Shown in pieces: positions 1 to 11,232 of a stretch of DNA of 64,000 nucleotides. The stretch's first letter is position 1, and every line of letters starts with the position of its first letter. A program made the translations under genes and the position numbers. The notes under the pieces are model-generated. The model ran no database searches, was not told the origin of the DNA, and saw nothing but the letters and a program-made list of their open reading frames with translations. The stretch spans positions 62,001-126,000 of the forward strand of contig MCGO01000095.1 in assembly GCA_002104985.1 (NCBI GenBank). The letters are read 5' to 3'. The DNA is from Rhizoclosmatium globosum. Taxonomy: Eukaryota > Chytridiomycota > Chytridiomycetes > Chytridiales > Chytriomycetaceae.

Positions 1-542
1 TACGCGAATAAGGCTCGATGTGTCCATCCGCAAACACGAAGGGTCTTTGGCTTTGAAATCTCAAGAGCCCCAACGACTCTTTCACTGTCATTGTCCATAG
101 TAAGATCCAATTCATCAATGTCCAGCGTAAGTGTCGTAATTTGCTTCTTGGCGTATTCGAGTTTGTCCGTCCACATCTCCAAGTCTTTGGCACTGTACAC
201 CATCAGCCGTATCTTCCTCGTCACAAAATTGCTATACTGCGAGATTACATCTTCATCAGGCTTGGTGGCGTACTCCAGGTCCATGCAACCGCCAAACTGA
301 TTGCACAGCTCAATCAGCGCTATTACGTCGATGTCATCTGTGATCCATAGAGTTTCTTTCTTTATCGTAAGCATAATATTTGGCCAGGTCTTGTTTAGCG
401 GCAATTGCAGTTTCTGGGCAGCATTGAAGATGGTTGAAGCATAGTGGTTCAATCGAGGTACAGCTCTACAGAATCGCATCAATGCTATGGCATCCAAGTA
501 GCAAGCAAAAGCATCGAGGAGTTCATGAGGGAACGCATCCAT
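1..542 (-). CDS. F-box-like protein, 3' end beyond the left edge
   Basis: A minus-strand frame starts at ATG 542 and stays open for 180 codons to the left edge. The N-terminus (residues 4-30) reads like an F-box: FPHELLDAFACYLD, then a conserved MRFCRAVPRLN segment. F-box proteins are substrate adaptors of SCF ubiquitin ligases; the rest here has no repeat I recognise, so the target-binding part is unknown. The same N-terminal pattern (ELLD..YLDA...MRFCRA.P.LN.YA), followed later by W.IT and LCNQFGG, recurs in the broken gene at 11591-12492, so the two are paralogues. It is divergent from the methyltransferase starting at 575, with only 32 bp between start codons. The F-box call rests on motif reading alone. 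Confidence 0.6.
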   Translation of the reverse strand, partial: MDAFPHELLDAFACYLDAIALMRFCRAVPRLNHYASTIFNAAQKLQLPLNKTWPNIMLTIKKETLWITDDIDVIALIELCNQFGGCMDLEYATKPDEDVISQYSNFVTRKIRLMVYSAKDLEMWTDKLEYAKKQITTLTLDIDELDLTMDNDSERVVGALEISKPKTLRVCGWTHRALFA

Positions 543-574
543 CCATTTATTTATTATTCTGAAAAAGAAAACAA

Positions 575-1515
575 ATGGTTCTCCCTGGACAACACCAACA
601 GCAACACCGCTTCCCCCTCCGCGCAACGCCGCCACTTGTCCTCGGGTCCGTGTTTGCGTTCGTCTCGTCGGCGTATCTCGGGTTCCACGTGTTCCGTCTG
701 TCGTCGCTCCCGTCGCCCGATCCGTCAATCAAAGACCCGCTTCGCCAGCGCGTCTCGGCAAAGTTCGCATCGACGGCCGAAGTCTACTCGTCAATTGCCG
801 ATTCGTACGATTCGGACATTGGCTGGGACGAGTGGTTCATGGGCCTCGATCGACGACGGCGAAGTGTTGCGGCAAAGTTGAAGGTTGGCATCGAAGAGTA
901 CTCGGAAGAACACGTAGCTTAAAATACTGTACTCGGAAATAGGGAAACGTCATTGAAACAGCTGCGGGAACAGGAAGAAATCTGCGCTTTATTGCTGAAA
1001 ACAAGGACAACATTCAAGCTCTCACTCTCACAGACGCTTCACCACACATGCTCGAACGTGCTTTTGATACTTTCAAAACATACAAGGACCTCCCTCCAAC
1101 AAAGTTTTCTCTGCTTGACTTGTCTCCGCATCAACCTCCTTCCACTTCTAATCCAACTCCCATCATCCCGCCCACACTCGAATCCAAGTTTGATACTGTC
1201 CTGGATACATTCGGTCTCTGCTCATACCACAACCCTACTCAATCCCTCGAAAATATGCTCAAACTGTGTAAACCAAATGGCCAACTCATTCTTCTTGAAC
1301 ACGGTCGCTCTGTCCACCCAATTGAGTTTATTAGTTCTTGGATTAATGATGCGCTCGACAAGACGGCTCAATCACATGCGAATAGATGGGGATGTTGGTG
1401 GAACAGAGATTTGGAGACTATTATCAGGAATATCAAAGGATTGCAGATTGAGTCTGTCAAAAGGTACCATTTCGGCACTACGATAGAGATAATTGCTCGA
1501 AAAGTGGATGAATAA
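575..1515 (+). CDS. OMS1-like membrane-anchored SAM methyltransferase
   Basis: Two exons, 575-883 and 943-1515 (intron 884-942, GT-AG), give 293 residues. Residues about 15-38 are a hydrophobic segment (LVLGSVFAFVSSAYLGFHVF), suggesting a membrane anchor. Exon 2 opens with the SAM-binding glycine motif (ETAAGTGRNLRF), followed by an acidic strand end (LTLTDASPHML) and a late RWGCWWNRDL motif typical of yeast Oms1 and related UbiE-class methyltransferases. Oms1 is a mitochondrial inner-membrane methyltransferase-like protein; location and substrate here are inferred from family only. The intron removes an in-frame TAG, and splicing restores the glycine motif, which supports the model. Confidence 0.75.
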
Positions 1516-1643
1516 AGCAAGAAATTCATCACAACTCTGAAATTCAATCTGTACCATACCGCTGAATATTTTATTTGTAATTCATTGGAGCTTTAGAGAA
1601 CTTGGAAAGATTTACCTTTGTTCATGCGTGAAAATCACGAAGA

Positions 1644-3454
1644 ATGACATCAGAAGGTACTACTCAAGGAACTGTCAAAGTTCACCGGCCTCCGTGCTCA
1701 ATTTCAATCCTTCTCTTGGTGGTTATACAAACACTTGTTGTTGTAAGTTCATGTTCGTCGTCTCATACTATTCTCTAACCTTCATCAGGCCTTAGTGGTT
1801 CTCCTCGTTCCACTCCTCCTCTCCGTCAGAAATACCAGAGATTCAAATCAATTATGCGTTGATACTGGTCGTTCTATTTCTGAATCACTCGTTCAAAAGA
1901 TACAATTTGACGCGAATCAACTTGCTGTTTCCGCCGTCAATTCATGGCTCACCTACATTGAAGACACGATTACGAATTTCAACCTCGCAGTTCAAAATAA
2001 TGTAGTCGATCCATTCAGCATAGACTCCGTATACGGCTACTTCCGTCTCATTGTAAAAACACCCCTAATCACTCACTACACCTAAAAAAAATTAACGAAA
2101 TGTATATAGGAACAACGCCCCCAAAAAATCGACGCAATCTACATAGGAATGTCCGACAGCCGCTTCCTAGTCGTCCGCGGCGACACCCCCAACCGCGTCG
2201 GCCTCCTCTACAACGGAAATACATTCCCAAACTGCACCCTCTGCGCCCTCCTCTTCCCTCCAACAACCACAAACCCAACCCTCCTCCTCCGCCAAACCAC
2301 AAAAAACATCCTCGTCCGGTTCAAGCAGCTCGACTTCCGGAGATGGGACGCAATCGACACGTCTGCGCCGATGGATTATTTCCCGTTTGATTTCACAACG
2401 AGGATTTGGTATACGCAGGCGCGGCGGTTTGGTAAGCAGGAGGATGGTGCGGTTGTTCAGTGGACGGATCCGCATTTTATAATCAATTCGAATTATACGG
2501 GGGTTACGGCGGATTTGGCGATTTGGGCGGCGGATGGGACGTTTGCTGGGGTGGTTGCGATTGATTTCACGTATATGAATTTGGCGGCGTATGTGTCGGC
2601 GTATAAACCGACGCCGAACTCGTTTATGGTATCGTTATTCCCAATCTTTTTTAGGAGCAGCATCTCTAAATACGTTTTTCTATAGTTTATAATGTCCGCG
2701 TCAGGTTTAATGACAGTCTCCTCATTCAACGAGACGTTAGGAAACGCGACCGCCAACACTTTGAAACACCTCTCAAACTGCACGACGCCCATCCTCGCTC
2801 AAATCTCAACATACCTTTCAAAGCTCCTCCAACCAGGACAAGACTACGCAAGCCTCGGTCCCTCCGCCTCCTACCAAATCGGAAACCTATACGTCCAACT
2901 CGCAACAACAGGCCGCACTCCACCCATGGTCATTGTGAACGGCGCGTTGAAACAAGATTACCAAGGAGACTACGATACAGTAATCGATCACTTGAATTCC
3001 ACGCTCAATTCGAATTTAACAGCGATCATTGTGATTGGCGTTGCGTTGTTTGTCGTGACTGTGCTTGGAGGTGTTGTGTTCACGTATTTCCAAATCACGA
3101 GGCCGATGATACGGCTTGCGACGTATTTAGAGCTGGCGACGCAGTTTCAGTTTAAGGCGATTAAGGATATGGGCGGGTATGGTATGTTAGATGAACTTTA
3201 TATAGTGTAGATTTTAATAAGGTTTGTGTGTTACAGGGAAAACCAGTTTCGTGTCGGAGCTCGGTGAAATACATATCACGTTCTTTAATATGGTAGAGAA
3301 GTTTGCACTTGCGATACGGGAGAATTATGAGTTGTCGCACTTTTCGGTTGTGTCGAAAGAGGAGAAACGAAGTACAAGCGCACCAGGAGTTCGAGATTCC
3401 ATTGCTCCTCGGGAATCAGCAGCTCCTCTTTTGACACCAAAGAGTAGTACTTGA
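1644..3454 (+). CDS. dCache-type extracellular sensor with HAMP-like segment, no output domain
   Basis: Five exons (1644-1742, 1789-2052, 2110-2628, 2686-3181, 3237-3454) join in frame to 531 residues. A membrane segment near residues 20-45 (ILLLVVIQTLVVALVVLLVP) is followed by about 340 extracellular residues with Cache features (WYTQARRFG, FAGVVAIDFTYMNLAAYV), a second membrane helix (IIVIGVALFVVTVLGGVVF) and a short cytoplasmic part starting ITRPMIRLA, which resembles a HAMP linker. dCache domains bind small ligands. In zoosporic fungi such sensors often precede adenylate or guanylate cyclase or kinase domains, but here the protein stops about 110 residues after the second helix. It could be a truncated receptor or one that signals through a partner. 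It converges on the cysteine synthase ending at 3490. Confidence 0.7.
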
Positions 3455-3489
3455 AAAAATGATCTTTATTAAAGCCATACATCGTTTTT

Positions 3490-4554
3490 TTAAATTTCAT
3501 CGGCATCAGGACTAATATCAGCAAACAAAGCTGTGCTCAAGTAGCGCTCTCCGGTGTCGGCAAGGATCACGAGAATGTGGCTTCCCTTGGGAGCTGTCTT
3601 GGCCAACTTCAAACCAGCGTTGAAGGAAGCACCTCCAGAGATTCCCGTGAAGATACCCTCAGACTTTGCAAGCAACTTGGAAGTAGCAATGGCATCCTGG
3701 TCGTCAACGTGGATAATCTCATCGTAGGAGTTTCTGTCAAGAACCTCAGGGATAAAGTCCGGAGCCCAACCCTGGATTCCATGTGGCGAGAAAGCGCCAC
3801 CAGAAAGAAGAGGAGCCTTGGCAGGCTCAGCCGCAATAATCTTAGTCTCTGGACGAGCCACACGAATCACCTGACTAATTCCCGACATGGTACCTCCAGT
3901 CCCCCACCCCGCCACAATATAATCCAGTCTCTTCCCGGCAAAGTCCCTCAAAATCTCCGGAGCAGTTGTCTGTCTGTGATAAGCGGGATTCGCGGGGTTA
4001 GCAAACTGTTTCGTCTGGAACCACCCGTTCTCCTTCGCCAGCTGCTCCGCCTTTGCCACCATGCCACTGCCCTTGAGTTCCTTTGGCGTCAAGACGACTT
4101 TCGCGCCGTAAAACTTCATAATTTTCCTGCGTTCGATTGAGAAGGTTTCGACCATGACCGCAACGAAGGGGTAGCCCTTTGCGGCGCAGACCATTGCGAG
4201 TGCGATTCCGGTGTTTCCCGAGGTTGCTTCGACGACTGTTTGGCCTGGTTTGAGAAGGCCGCGGCGCTCGGCGTCTTCGATGACTCCGAGGGCGAGTCGG
4301 TCTTTGACGGAGCCTGGTTTATTGGTTTAGATTAGATTAGATTAGATTAGATTAAGAAAGATTAAGGTTACAGAGGGTGCGTTACCTCCAGGGTTCTGCG
4401 CTTCAAGCTTGACGTAAAGGTTGACGCCTTCTGGGGCAAGTCGGTTGATCTTGACTGATCAGAGAATGTCAGTTATACTGTTAAAGGGTGAATGCACCAA
4501 CTTGCCAACTGGAGTGTCTCCAACAACGGAGAGAACGCTGTCGTGGATGGGCAT
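3490..4554 (-). CDS. Cysteine synthase (O-acetylserine sulfhydrylase family), copy 1
   Basis: Exons 4554-4506, 4454-4386 and 4313-3490 give 313 residues. It is a PLP-dependent beta-replacement enzyme of the CysK family, expected to make cysteine from O-acetylserine and sulfide. Visible motifs: GSVKDR with the PLP lysine, TSGNTG (substrate loop), GWGTGGT (phosphate cradle) and GISGGAS. The first intron (4455-4505) needs a GC donor (gcaagt) to give the family sequence [13 protein letters not shown]; the second (4314-4385) contains a short pentanucleotide repeat. It is the first of several paralogues on the same strand. Substrate preference (acetylserine, phosphoserine or homoserine derivative) cannot be told from sequence. 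Confidence 0.88.
4326..4360. repeat. Pentanucleotide microsatellite (gatta)n in an intron
   Basis: Five to six units of gatta/attag lie inside the second intron of cysteine synthase copy 1. It is a simple repeat, without sign of a function. Confidence 0.85.
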
Positions 4555-4739
4555 TTGATTTGAGGAAAGTTGTGGTTATCAATTTTGTCAATCGCGTCAT
4601 TTTGTCCAGTGTCTGATTCCAACCACACTCAATCCTCAGTCCCCCTTCATGCCGAAATCAAACATAGGTAATTAGCTATGCATTCACTATTTATTTTCTA
4701 ATAAAACTGTACAACAAAGTTAAGGAAAGCTGAGGAAAT

Positions 4740-7041
4740 TTACTCCTCTGCAGCTGGAGCAGCTGGCTCAATCACATCGCTCTCAGGGGAAATGTCAGCA
4801 AAGAGAGGAGTGGAAAGGTAACGCTCAGCAGTATCTGGCAACATGACAAGAATGTTGGATCCAGGAGCGGCAGTCTTAGCAACCTCCAGAGCAGCAGCAA
4901 ACGTAGCTCCACTCGAGATTCCAACGAAAACACCCTCCTTCTGAGCCAAAAGCTTAGAAGTAGCAATCGCATCTTCGTCCTTGACAGAAACCAAGGAATC
5001 ATACGAGTTACGGTCCAACACCTCTGGAATAAAGTCTGGAGTCCATCCTTGAATAAAGTGTCCAGTGAATGATCCACCAGCCAATAAAGGAGCTTTAGCA
5101 GGCTCAGCAGCAACAACCTTCACATCAGGTCTAGCAGCCTTGACAGCCGCAGAAACACCAGTCAAAGTACCTCCAGTACCCCACCCAGCAACAATGTAAT
5201 CAAGTCTCTTCCCAGCAAAGTCCTTCAAGATTTCAGGACCAGTAGTTTGACGATGGAACTCTGGGTTGGCTGGGTTCGCGAATTGCTTGGTCTGAAACCA
5301 ACCGTGCTCCTTTGCGAGTTCTTCGGCTTTGGCAACCATTCCACTTCCCTTGAGTTCCTTAGGTGTGAGAACGACTTTGGCTCCGAGGAACTTCATGATC
5401 TTTCTTCGCTCGACACTGAAGGTTTCGACCATAGTGGCGACGAATGGGTAGCCCTTGACTGCACAGACCATGGCAAGAGCGATTCTGGTGGGTTACTTTG
5501 AGTTCATATATTTGAAAGTATTGTGTGATTAAATAGACGTACCCAGTGTTTCCGGAAGTCGCCTCAACAACGGTCTGTCCAGGCTTCAAAAGCCCACGAC
5601 GTTCAGCGTCTTCAATCACAGCAAGTGCGAGACGGTCCTTCACAGACGACAGTGGGTTGAAAGACTCCAACTTGACGTAAATGTTGACTCCCTCAGGCGC
5701 AAGACGGTTAATCTTGACAACAGGGGTACGTCCAATCAACGATAAGACAGACTGATGAATTGGGAATCGAGGAGTAGCTGGGATAACAGCAGTGCTAACG
5801 GTGCTGTTGACAACAGTTGTAGACGAGTTTGGAGAGACCTTTGTCACAGTTGTCGTCTTAGTTGTCGTGACAGTTTTGACAACCTTCTCGGGCGAGGGTG
5901 CAGATACCTCAGTGGTTGAGGCAGCAGCAGGCTCAATAACGTCGCTTTCGACACTGATGTCGGCGAACAAAGGAGTTGAGAGGTATCGCTCTGCTGTGTC
6001 TGGCAACATGACGAGAATGTGGGATCCCTTTGGTGCACGCTTCGCAACATCGAGGGCTGCTGCGAAAGTGGCTCCAGCACTAAAGACGTCATTTGTTCAG
6101 GATAACCGATTTCGATTTAAAAATTAGTGTTGCATACCTGATTCCAACGAAAATACCCTCCTTCTTGGCCAAGAGCTTAGAAGAAGCAATAGCATCCTCG
6201 TCAGCTACTGGAACAAGCTCATCGTAAGCGTTACGGTTCAAAACTTCAGGAATAAAGTCTGGAGTCCATCCCTGGATAAAGTGACCAGTGAAAGAACCTC
6301 CAGACAACAAAGGAGCCTTCGCAGGTTCTGCCGCGATAATCTTTACATCTGGACGAGCAACCTTGACAAAGGAAGAAACACCAGTCAGGGTACCACCCGT
6401 TCCCCATCCAGTAACAATATAATCGAGCTTCTGACCGACAAAGTCAGAAACGATTTCAGGACCAGTTGTTTGACGGTGGTATTCAGGGTTAGCTGGGTTT
6501 GCAAATTGCTTTGTTTGGAACCATCCGTGTTCTTTGGCGAGTTGTTCGGCTTTAGCGACCATTCCACTTCCTTTGAGTTCCTTTGGAGTCAAGACAACTT
6601 TTGCACCGAGGAATTTCATGACTGATTTGATTTGATAAGTTGTGGCACTTTAGATGAACACCTGAACTTACTCTTTCTACGCTCGACACTGAATGTTTCG
6701 ACCATAACTGCAACGAATGGATATCCTTTGGCAGCGCAAACCATGGCAAGAGCAATTCTGGAACATATTAGATCAGTTCATAGTTTCACGGTACGCCAAG
6801 TCAACTGCACCAACCCAGTGTTTCCAGAAGTAGCTTCAACAACAGTCTGACCAGGCTTCAAAACACCACGACGCTCAGCATCTTCGATAACTGCGAGGGC
6901 AAGACGGTCCTTGACGGACTGAAGTGGGTTCTGGGATTCAAGCTTGACATACAAGTGAATGCCCTCTGGAGCAAGGCGGTTGATCTTTACGATTGGCGTG
7001 TTGCCAACTAGTGAGAGAATGTTATCGTGGAGCTGTGGCAT
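4740..7041 (-). CDS. Tandem-fused double cysteine synthase
   Basis: Five exons (7041-6815, 6757-6672, 6621-6138, 6079-5543, 5484-4740) give one frame of 692 residues with two complete cysteine synthase domains. Domain 1 covers about residues 1-325 and domain 2 about 385-692. Each has its own SVKDR lysine, TSGNTG loop, GWGTGGT and an IS.GATF motif. The linker of about 55 residues is rich in Thr, Ser and Val ([14 protein letters not shown]). Exon 4 runs without a stop from the end of domain 1 ([13 protein letters not shown]), through the linker, into domain 2 ([17 protein letters not shown]). Domain 2 has no Met where other copies start, so it is not a separate gene read through by mistake. Its own end, [13 protein letters not shown], repeats the end of domain 1, showing origin by tandem duplication with loss of a stop. 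CysK enzymes usually work as homodimers; an intramolecular pseudo-dimer is a reasonable inference. Confidence 0.85.
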
Positions 7042-7198
7042 TTTTGGGAGACAGTTTTTTGGGATGTTTGTGGGAGATGTTTGTGGAGATAGAGAGGGGT
7101 CGATTGCGACATCTGCACGGGAGGGGTAGACTAATGATACCGTTGGTCAGCAAGAGTCAGGATTGCAATGCGGGAGGTTATGCGAATGTCTTTATTAT

Positions 7199-8317
7199 TT
7201 ATGCTTCCTTTGGAACGTAGTTTGCTTGCATCCATTCATGGTATCCTTCAACATCATCCGTTTCGGCAGAGATATTTCCAAACAATGCGGTAGACATGTA
7301 TCGTTCAGCTGAGTCAGGGAGCATCACCAAGAAACACGATCCTTTAGGGGCAGTCTTGGCGACCTTTAATGCAGACGCAAATGTGGCACCTGCTGAGATA
7401 CCAACCATGATTCCTTCACTCCTGGCCAACGCGAGACAAGTTTCATGAGCTTCTTCGTCTGAAACTCCAACAATTTGGTCAAACACTTTTGTGTCCAAGT
7501 TGGGAGGAACGAAATCGGGAGTCTATCCTGGAATACCGTGATGCTCCCATTTCCCCGTTGAGAGAATCGGTGCTTTTGCAGGCTCACAAATCACGACATG
7601 AAGGTTGGGTCTCTCCTGTTTCAGCGCATTTGCAGTTCCACTGATAGTCCCTCCAGTTCCATACCCAGAGACAAAATAATCCAGCTGTTTTCCTTCAAAA
7701 TCCCGTTGAATTTCAACAGCGGTTGTGTTGAAGTGAGTTCTTGGGTTTGCAGGATTATCCGCCTGTCTGCACACAAACCACCCGTTCTGAGCTGCAACGT
7801 CTTCAGCCATTTTATTGCGTCCAGTAGCAGGCATAGTTTTGGGGGTAAGAAGGACCTTTGCACCGAGGAATTTGAGGATCTTGATGCGTTCGAGGGAAGC
7901 TGATTCAGAGAGAACCGCAATGAACTTGTAACCACGTTGGGCAGCGACCATGGCAAGTGCGATACTAAAAGATCAAACGACTTAGTTGTTATGTGCATGT
8001 TTAGGGCAGCACAGGTGCAGAAGTAGAAGGTGGAAAGGTACCCAGTGTTTCCGGCCGTTGATTCAATCAAAGTAGCGCCTGGTTTCAAAAGGCCTCGGGT
8101 TTCAGCGTCGAGGACCATTCCAACTGCGATTCGGTCTTTGACGGAACCAGCCGGATTCGACGACTCGATCTTGACATACATTTCGACACCTTCGGGATTC
8201 AGCTTGTTGATCTTTACTTGGCAGTGTTAGCTTAAGGAACTGCCTGATCGTGGTTTAACTTGCCTTTACAATTGGCGTGTTGCCTACGAGCTCAAGCACG
8301 TTGTTGTAGAGTGGCAT
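7199..8317 (-). pseudogene. Cysteine synthase copy with in-frame TAG
   Basis: Exons 8317-8264, 8211-8042 and 7964-7199 would give 329 residues, but codon TAG at 7525-7523 replaces the tryptophan found at this place in the other copies (GWTPDF becomes stop-TPDF). Everything after the stop is intact and conserved to the natural end, including VGISAGATF and SAERYMSTALF. The PLP lysine (GSVKDR), TAGNTG and GYGTGGT are present. The first intron (8212-8263) again fits a GC-AG intron with donor gcaagt. A single TGG to TAG change explains the break; it may be a young pseudogene, a sequencing error or a read-through codon. The copy is more divergent than its neighbours ([18 protein letters not shown]). 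Confidence 0.7.
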
Positions 8318-8387
8318 CGAACGTTATTGGTGGAAAGAAACAAGAGGAGATTGATTATTCACCACTTCATTTTTTATGATAGAGAGC

Positions 8388-9796
8388 CTAGATTTCACCG
8401 CAATCTGTGATAACAATCTTAACCTTGGTCTTTCCACTCTCAGATCCAAAGCTTTCAATTTTGCGCACAATGTCCATTCCCTTCACCACAGATCCAAACA
8501 CTACATGCTTTCCATCCAAAAAGTCGGTTTTAGTCGTACAGATAAAGAATTGAGATCCGTTTGTGTTCTTGCCGGCGTTAGCCATGGACAAAATACCTGG
8601 ACCAGTGTGCTATATATACCTGTCAGTTGCTTGTGTTGGAGAAGTAACGAGAATCTCACCTTAAGCTTAAAGTTCTCGTCGTTAAAGTTCTCCCCATAAA
8701 TCGACTTTCCACCAGTTCCATTATGTCTCGTGAAGTCACCTCCCTGACACATAAAGTCAGGAATAACACGGTGGAACGACGATCCCTTGAACCCAAAGCC
8801 CTTCTCATGAGTACAAAGCGCACGGAAGTTCTCTGCAGTCTTTGGAACAACATCTGCACGCAACTCCATCACAATACGACCCAAAGGCTTTCCACCAGCG
8901 CTCATTTCGAAAAACACTTGAGGTTTATCGCTCTTTTTGGCTGGTGCAGCAGCACCTTCCTCAGCCTTTGTTTTCTTGTTTGGTGAAACCTTCTCATCAC
9001 CCTCAACCTCCTCCTCCTCTTCAGCCTTTCGCTTCTTCACCTCCTCCTTAATTTCTCCACACGAAGCAATAACAATCTTCTGTCGCGTAGCACCAGAGGA
9101 AGATCCCCAGGACTCGATCTTGCGGACAACAGCCATACCCTCGACAACGGTTCCAAAGACAACGTGTTTTCCGTTCAAGTGTGGAGTCTTTTCAGTGCAA
9201 ATGAAGAATTGGGAGCCGTTGGTGTTCTTGCCGGCGTTGGCCATGGAGAGGATTCCTGGACCGGTGTGTTTTAACTGGAAGTTCTCGTCGGCGAATTTAG
9301 CGCCGTAGATGCTCTTTCCACCTGTTTAATATAATGTTAGAATTGGTGGTGCGTGTTTTTGGCAGATTGGATGTTGGTGGGAGGCATATGCACTAATCCG
9401 TTCCTTTGTTGCGAAGGAACACCATTTGCACGAAATATCTAATCTCAACATACCAGTTCCATTATGGTTCGTAAAGTCTCCTCCCTGACACATGAACCCA
9501 GGAATCACTCTGTGGAACGATGATCCCTTGAACCCAAAACCCTTCTCGTGTGTGCAAAGCGCGCGAAAGTTTTCCGCAGTTTTTGGAACGACATCGGCGC
9601 GGAGCTGTATGGTTTTGGAGCGTGAGTTTGATTGTTTGTGGATCAATTAACGAGTGTGCGATGAACGAACCTCCATTGTGATACGTCCAATGGGCTTGCC
9701 GCCCGCGGTCATTTCAAAGTATACTCTTGGATTCTTCTACTCGGTAATGTTAGCTTAGAAGGTTCTGGGGATAGCCAGGCACACCTTTTCGCTCAT
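8388..9796 (-). CDS. Double cyclophilin (two peptidyl-prolyl isomerase domains)
   Basis: Five exons (9796-9785, 9736-9671, 9604-9454, 9321-8660, 8609-8388) give 370 residues. Two full cyclophilin domains, about residues 5-165 and 205-370, are joined by a charged linker with clusters like KKRK and NKKTK that could be nuclear signals. Each domain has [14 protein letters not shown] (with the catalytic Arg) and [15 protein letters not shown]. The long exon 4 carries the end of domain 1, the linker and most of domain 2, so the fusion is direct. The position equal to Trp121 of human CypA, which contributes to cyclosporin binding, is His in domain 1 ([11 protein letters not shown]) and Phe in domain 2 ([11 protein letters not shown]), so low drug sensitivity is expected. 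The gene sits inside the cysteine synthase array on the same strand. Confidence 0.87.
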
Positions 9797-9973
9797 ATTG
9801 GTTGTTCGTCAAGAAAAGAAAAAAAGAAAGAAAGGGATGTATAACTAGTCTGCTACACGAAGCGATACTTAATACTCGATGAAGAAGCGATATGAAAAAA
9901 CTGAATGACATAATTATTAGATTTGGGTCCCATAATCATAACTTGAAATCCTATTAACTTGTTTTCTGGACAA

Positions 9974-11232
9974 CTACAAATCCTCCGTGTACTCGATATC
10001 CGTGTCAATAGTAATATCTGCGAAAAGACCCGTACTCAAGTATCGTTCACAAGAGTCTGGAATCATTGCCAAAATGACTGAACCCTTCTCCGCCTTCTTT
10101 GCAACCTCCAACGCAGCCCACACAGTAGCTCCAGCACTAGGTCCACACAAAATTCCCTCCTTCTGCGCAAGCGCTCTCGAAGTCTCCTTAGCCGCAAGAT
10201 CCGAAACCCCAATAACATCCTCATAACAAGTCGTATCCAAAATCGGAGGAATAAAATCAGGCGTCCATCCAGGAATATCATGCGGCCCAGCCTTCCCCTG
10301 ACTCAACATCGGACAATGCTCCGGCTCCGCAGCAATAACATGCACCCCAGGCCTACCCTTCTTCAAAACACTCGACACCCCCGTAAGCGTACCCCCAGAC
10401 CCAAACCCACTAACAAAATAATCCAACCTCTCCCCCTCAAAAGCCCTCAAAATCTCAGGCCCAGTCGTATCCCGATGCGCCTGCGGGTTCGCCGGGTTCT
10501 CAAACTGCCCCGCGATCCACCAGCCATGCTTCTCGGCAAGCTTCTCGGCAAACCGCGTACGCCCCGATGAGCCAAGGTGTTTTGGCGTGAGCACGATTCT
10601 TGCGCCGAGGAATTTCATGATTCTGCGGCGTTCGATTGAGTTTCCGGTGGACATTACGGCGACGAAGGGGTACCCTTTTGAGGCGCATGCCATTGCGAGG
10701 GCGACTCTTTTTGTGTCATTGGGGATGGGGAGAAAAAATTATTGGAATGTGTTGAGAGGGTGTAGTATTTTGATATACCCTGTGTTTCCACTTGTGGATT
10801 CAATGACGGTCATGCCTGGTTTCAAGACTCCGCGACGTTCGGCGTCGTCGAGCATGGCGGTTACGATGCGGTCTTTGACGGAACCTCCTGGGTTTAGTGA
10901 CTCGATCTTGACATAGACTTTGACGTCGGGTGGGGCAAGGCGCGTGAGACGAACTAGTTTGATGGGGTTTATAGTTAATTATTTGGATGGACGTTTGTTG
11001 GTGGAGACGGTGAATTATGATTGGATCGGGATATTTCCGATGTTGAGTGTGTAAGGGAAGGTAGGGCTGAGAAAGGGTGTGGCAGTGTACCAATTGGAGT
11101 GTTTCCGATTGCGGAGAGAATGTTTTCATGCAAGAGAGGCGTGGTTTGTAATGGTTGCGAAGTGACAAGTGTGTTCAAGGGAACTACTTTTGAAGTATCT
11201 GGACGCTCGTTGACTGACTGAATGCACCCCAT
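9974..11232 (-). CDS. Cysteine synthase family, N-terminally extended copy
   Basis: Exons 11232-11091, 10953-10779 and 10706-9974 give 349 residues. The first ATG after an upstream in-frame stop is at 11232; it adds about 40 residues before the conserved start ([14 protein letters not shown]). The protein begins MGC, which could be N-myristoylated or palmitoylated; this is only a hint. Core motifs are present: GSVKDR, TSGNTG, GFGSGGT and GPSAGATVW. It is the most divergent member of the array ([19 protein letters not shown]), so its substrate may differ. The intron after TSGNTG falls at the same place as in the other copies, supporting common descent. Confidence 0.82.
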
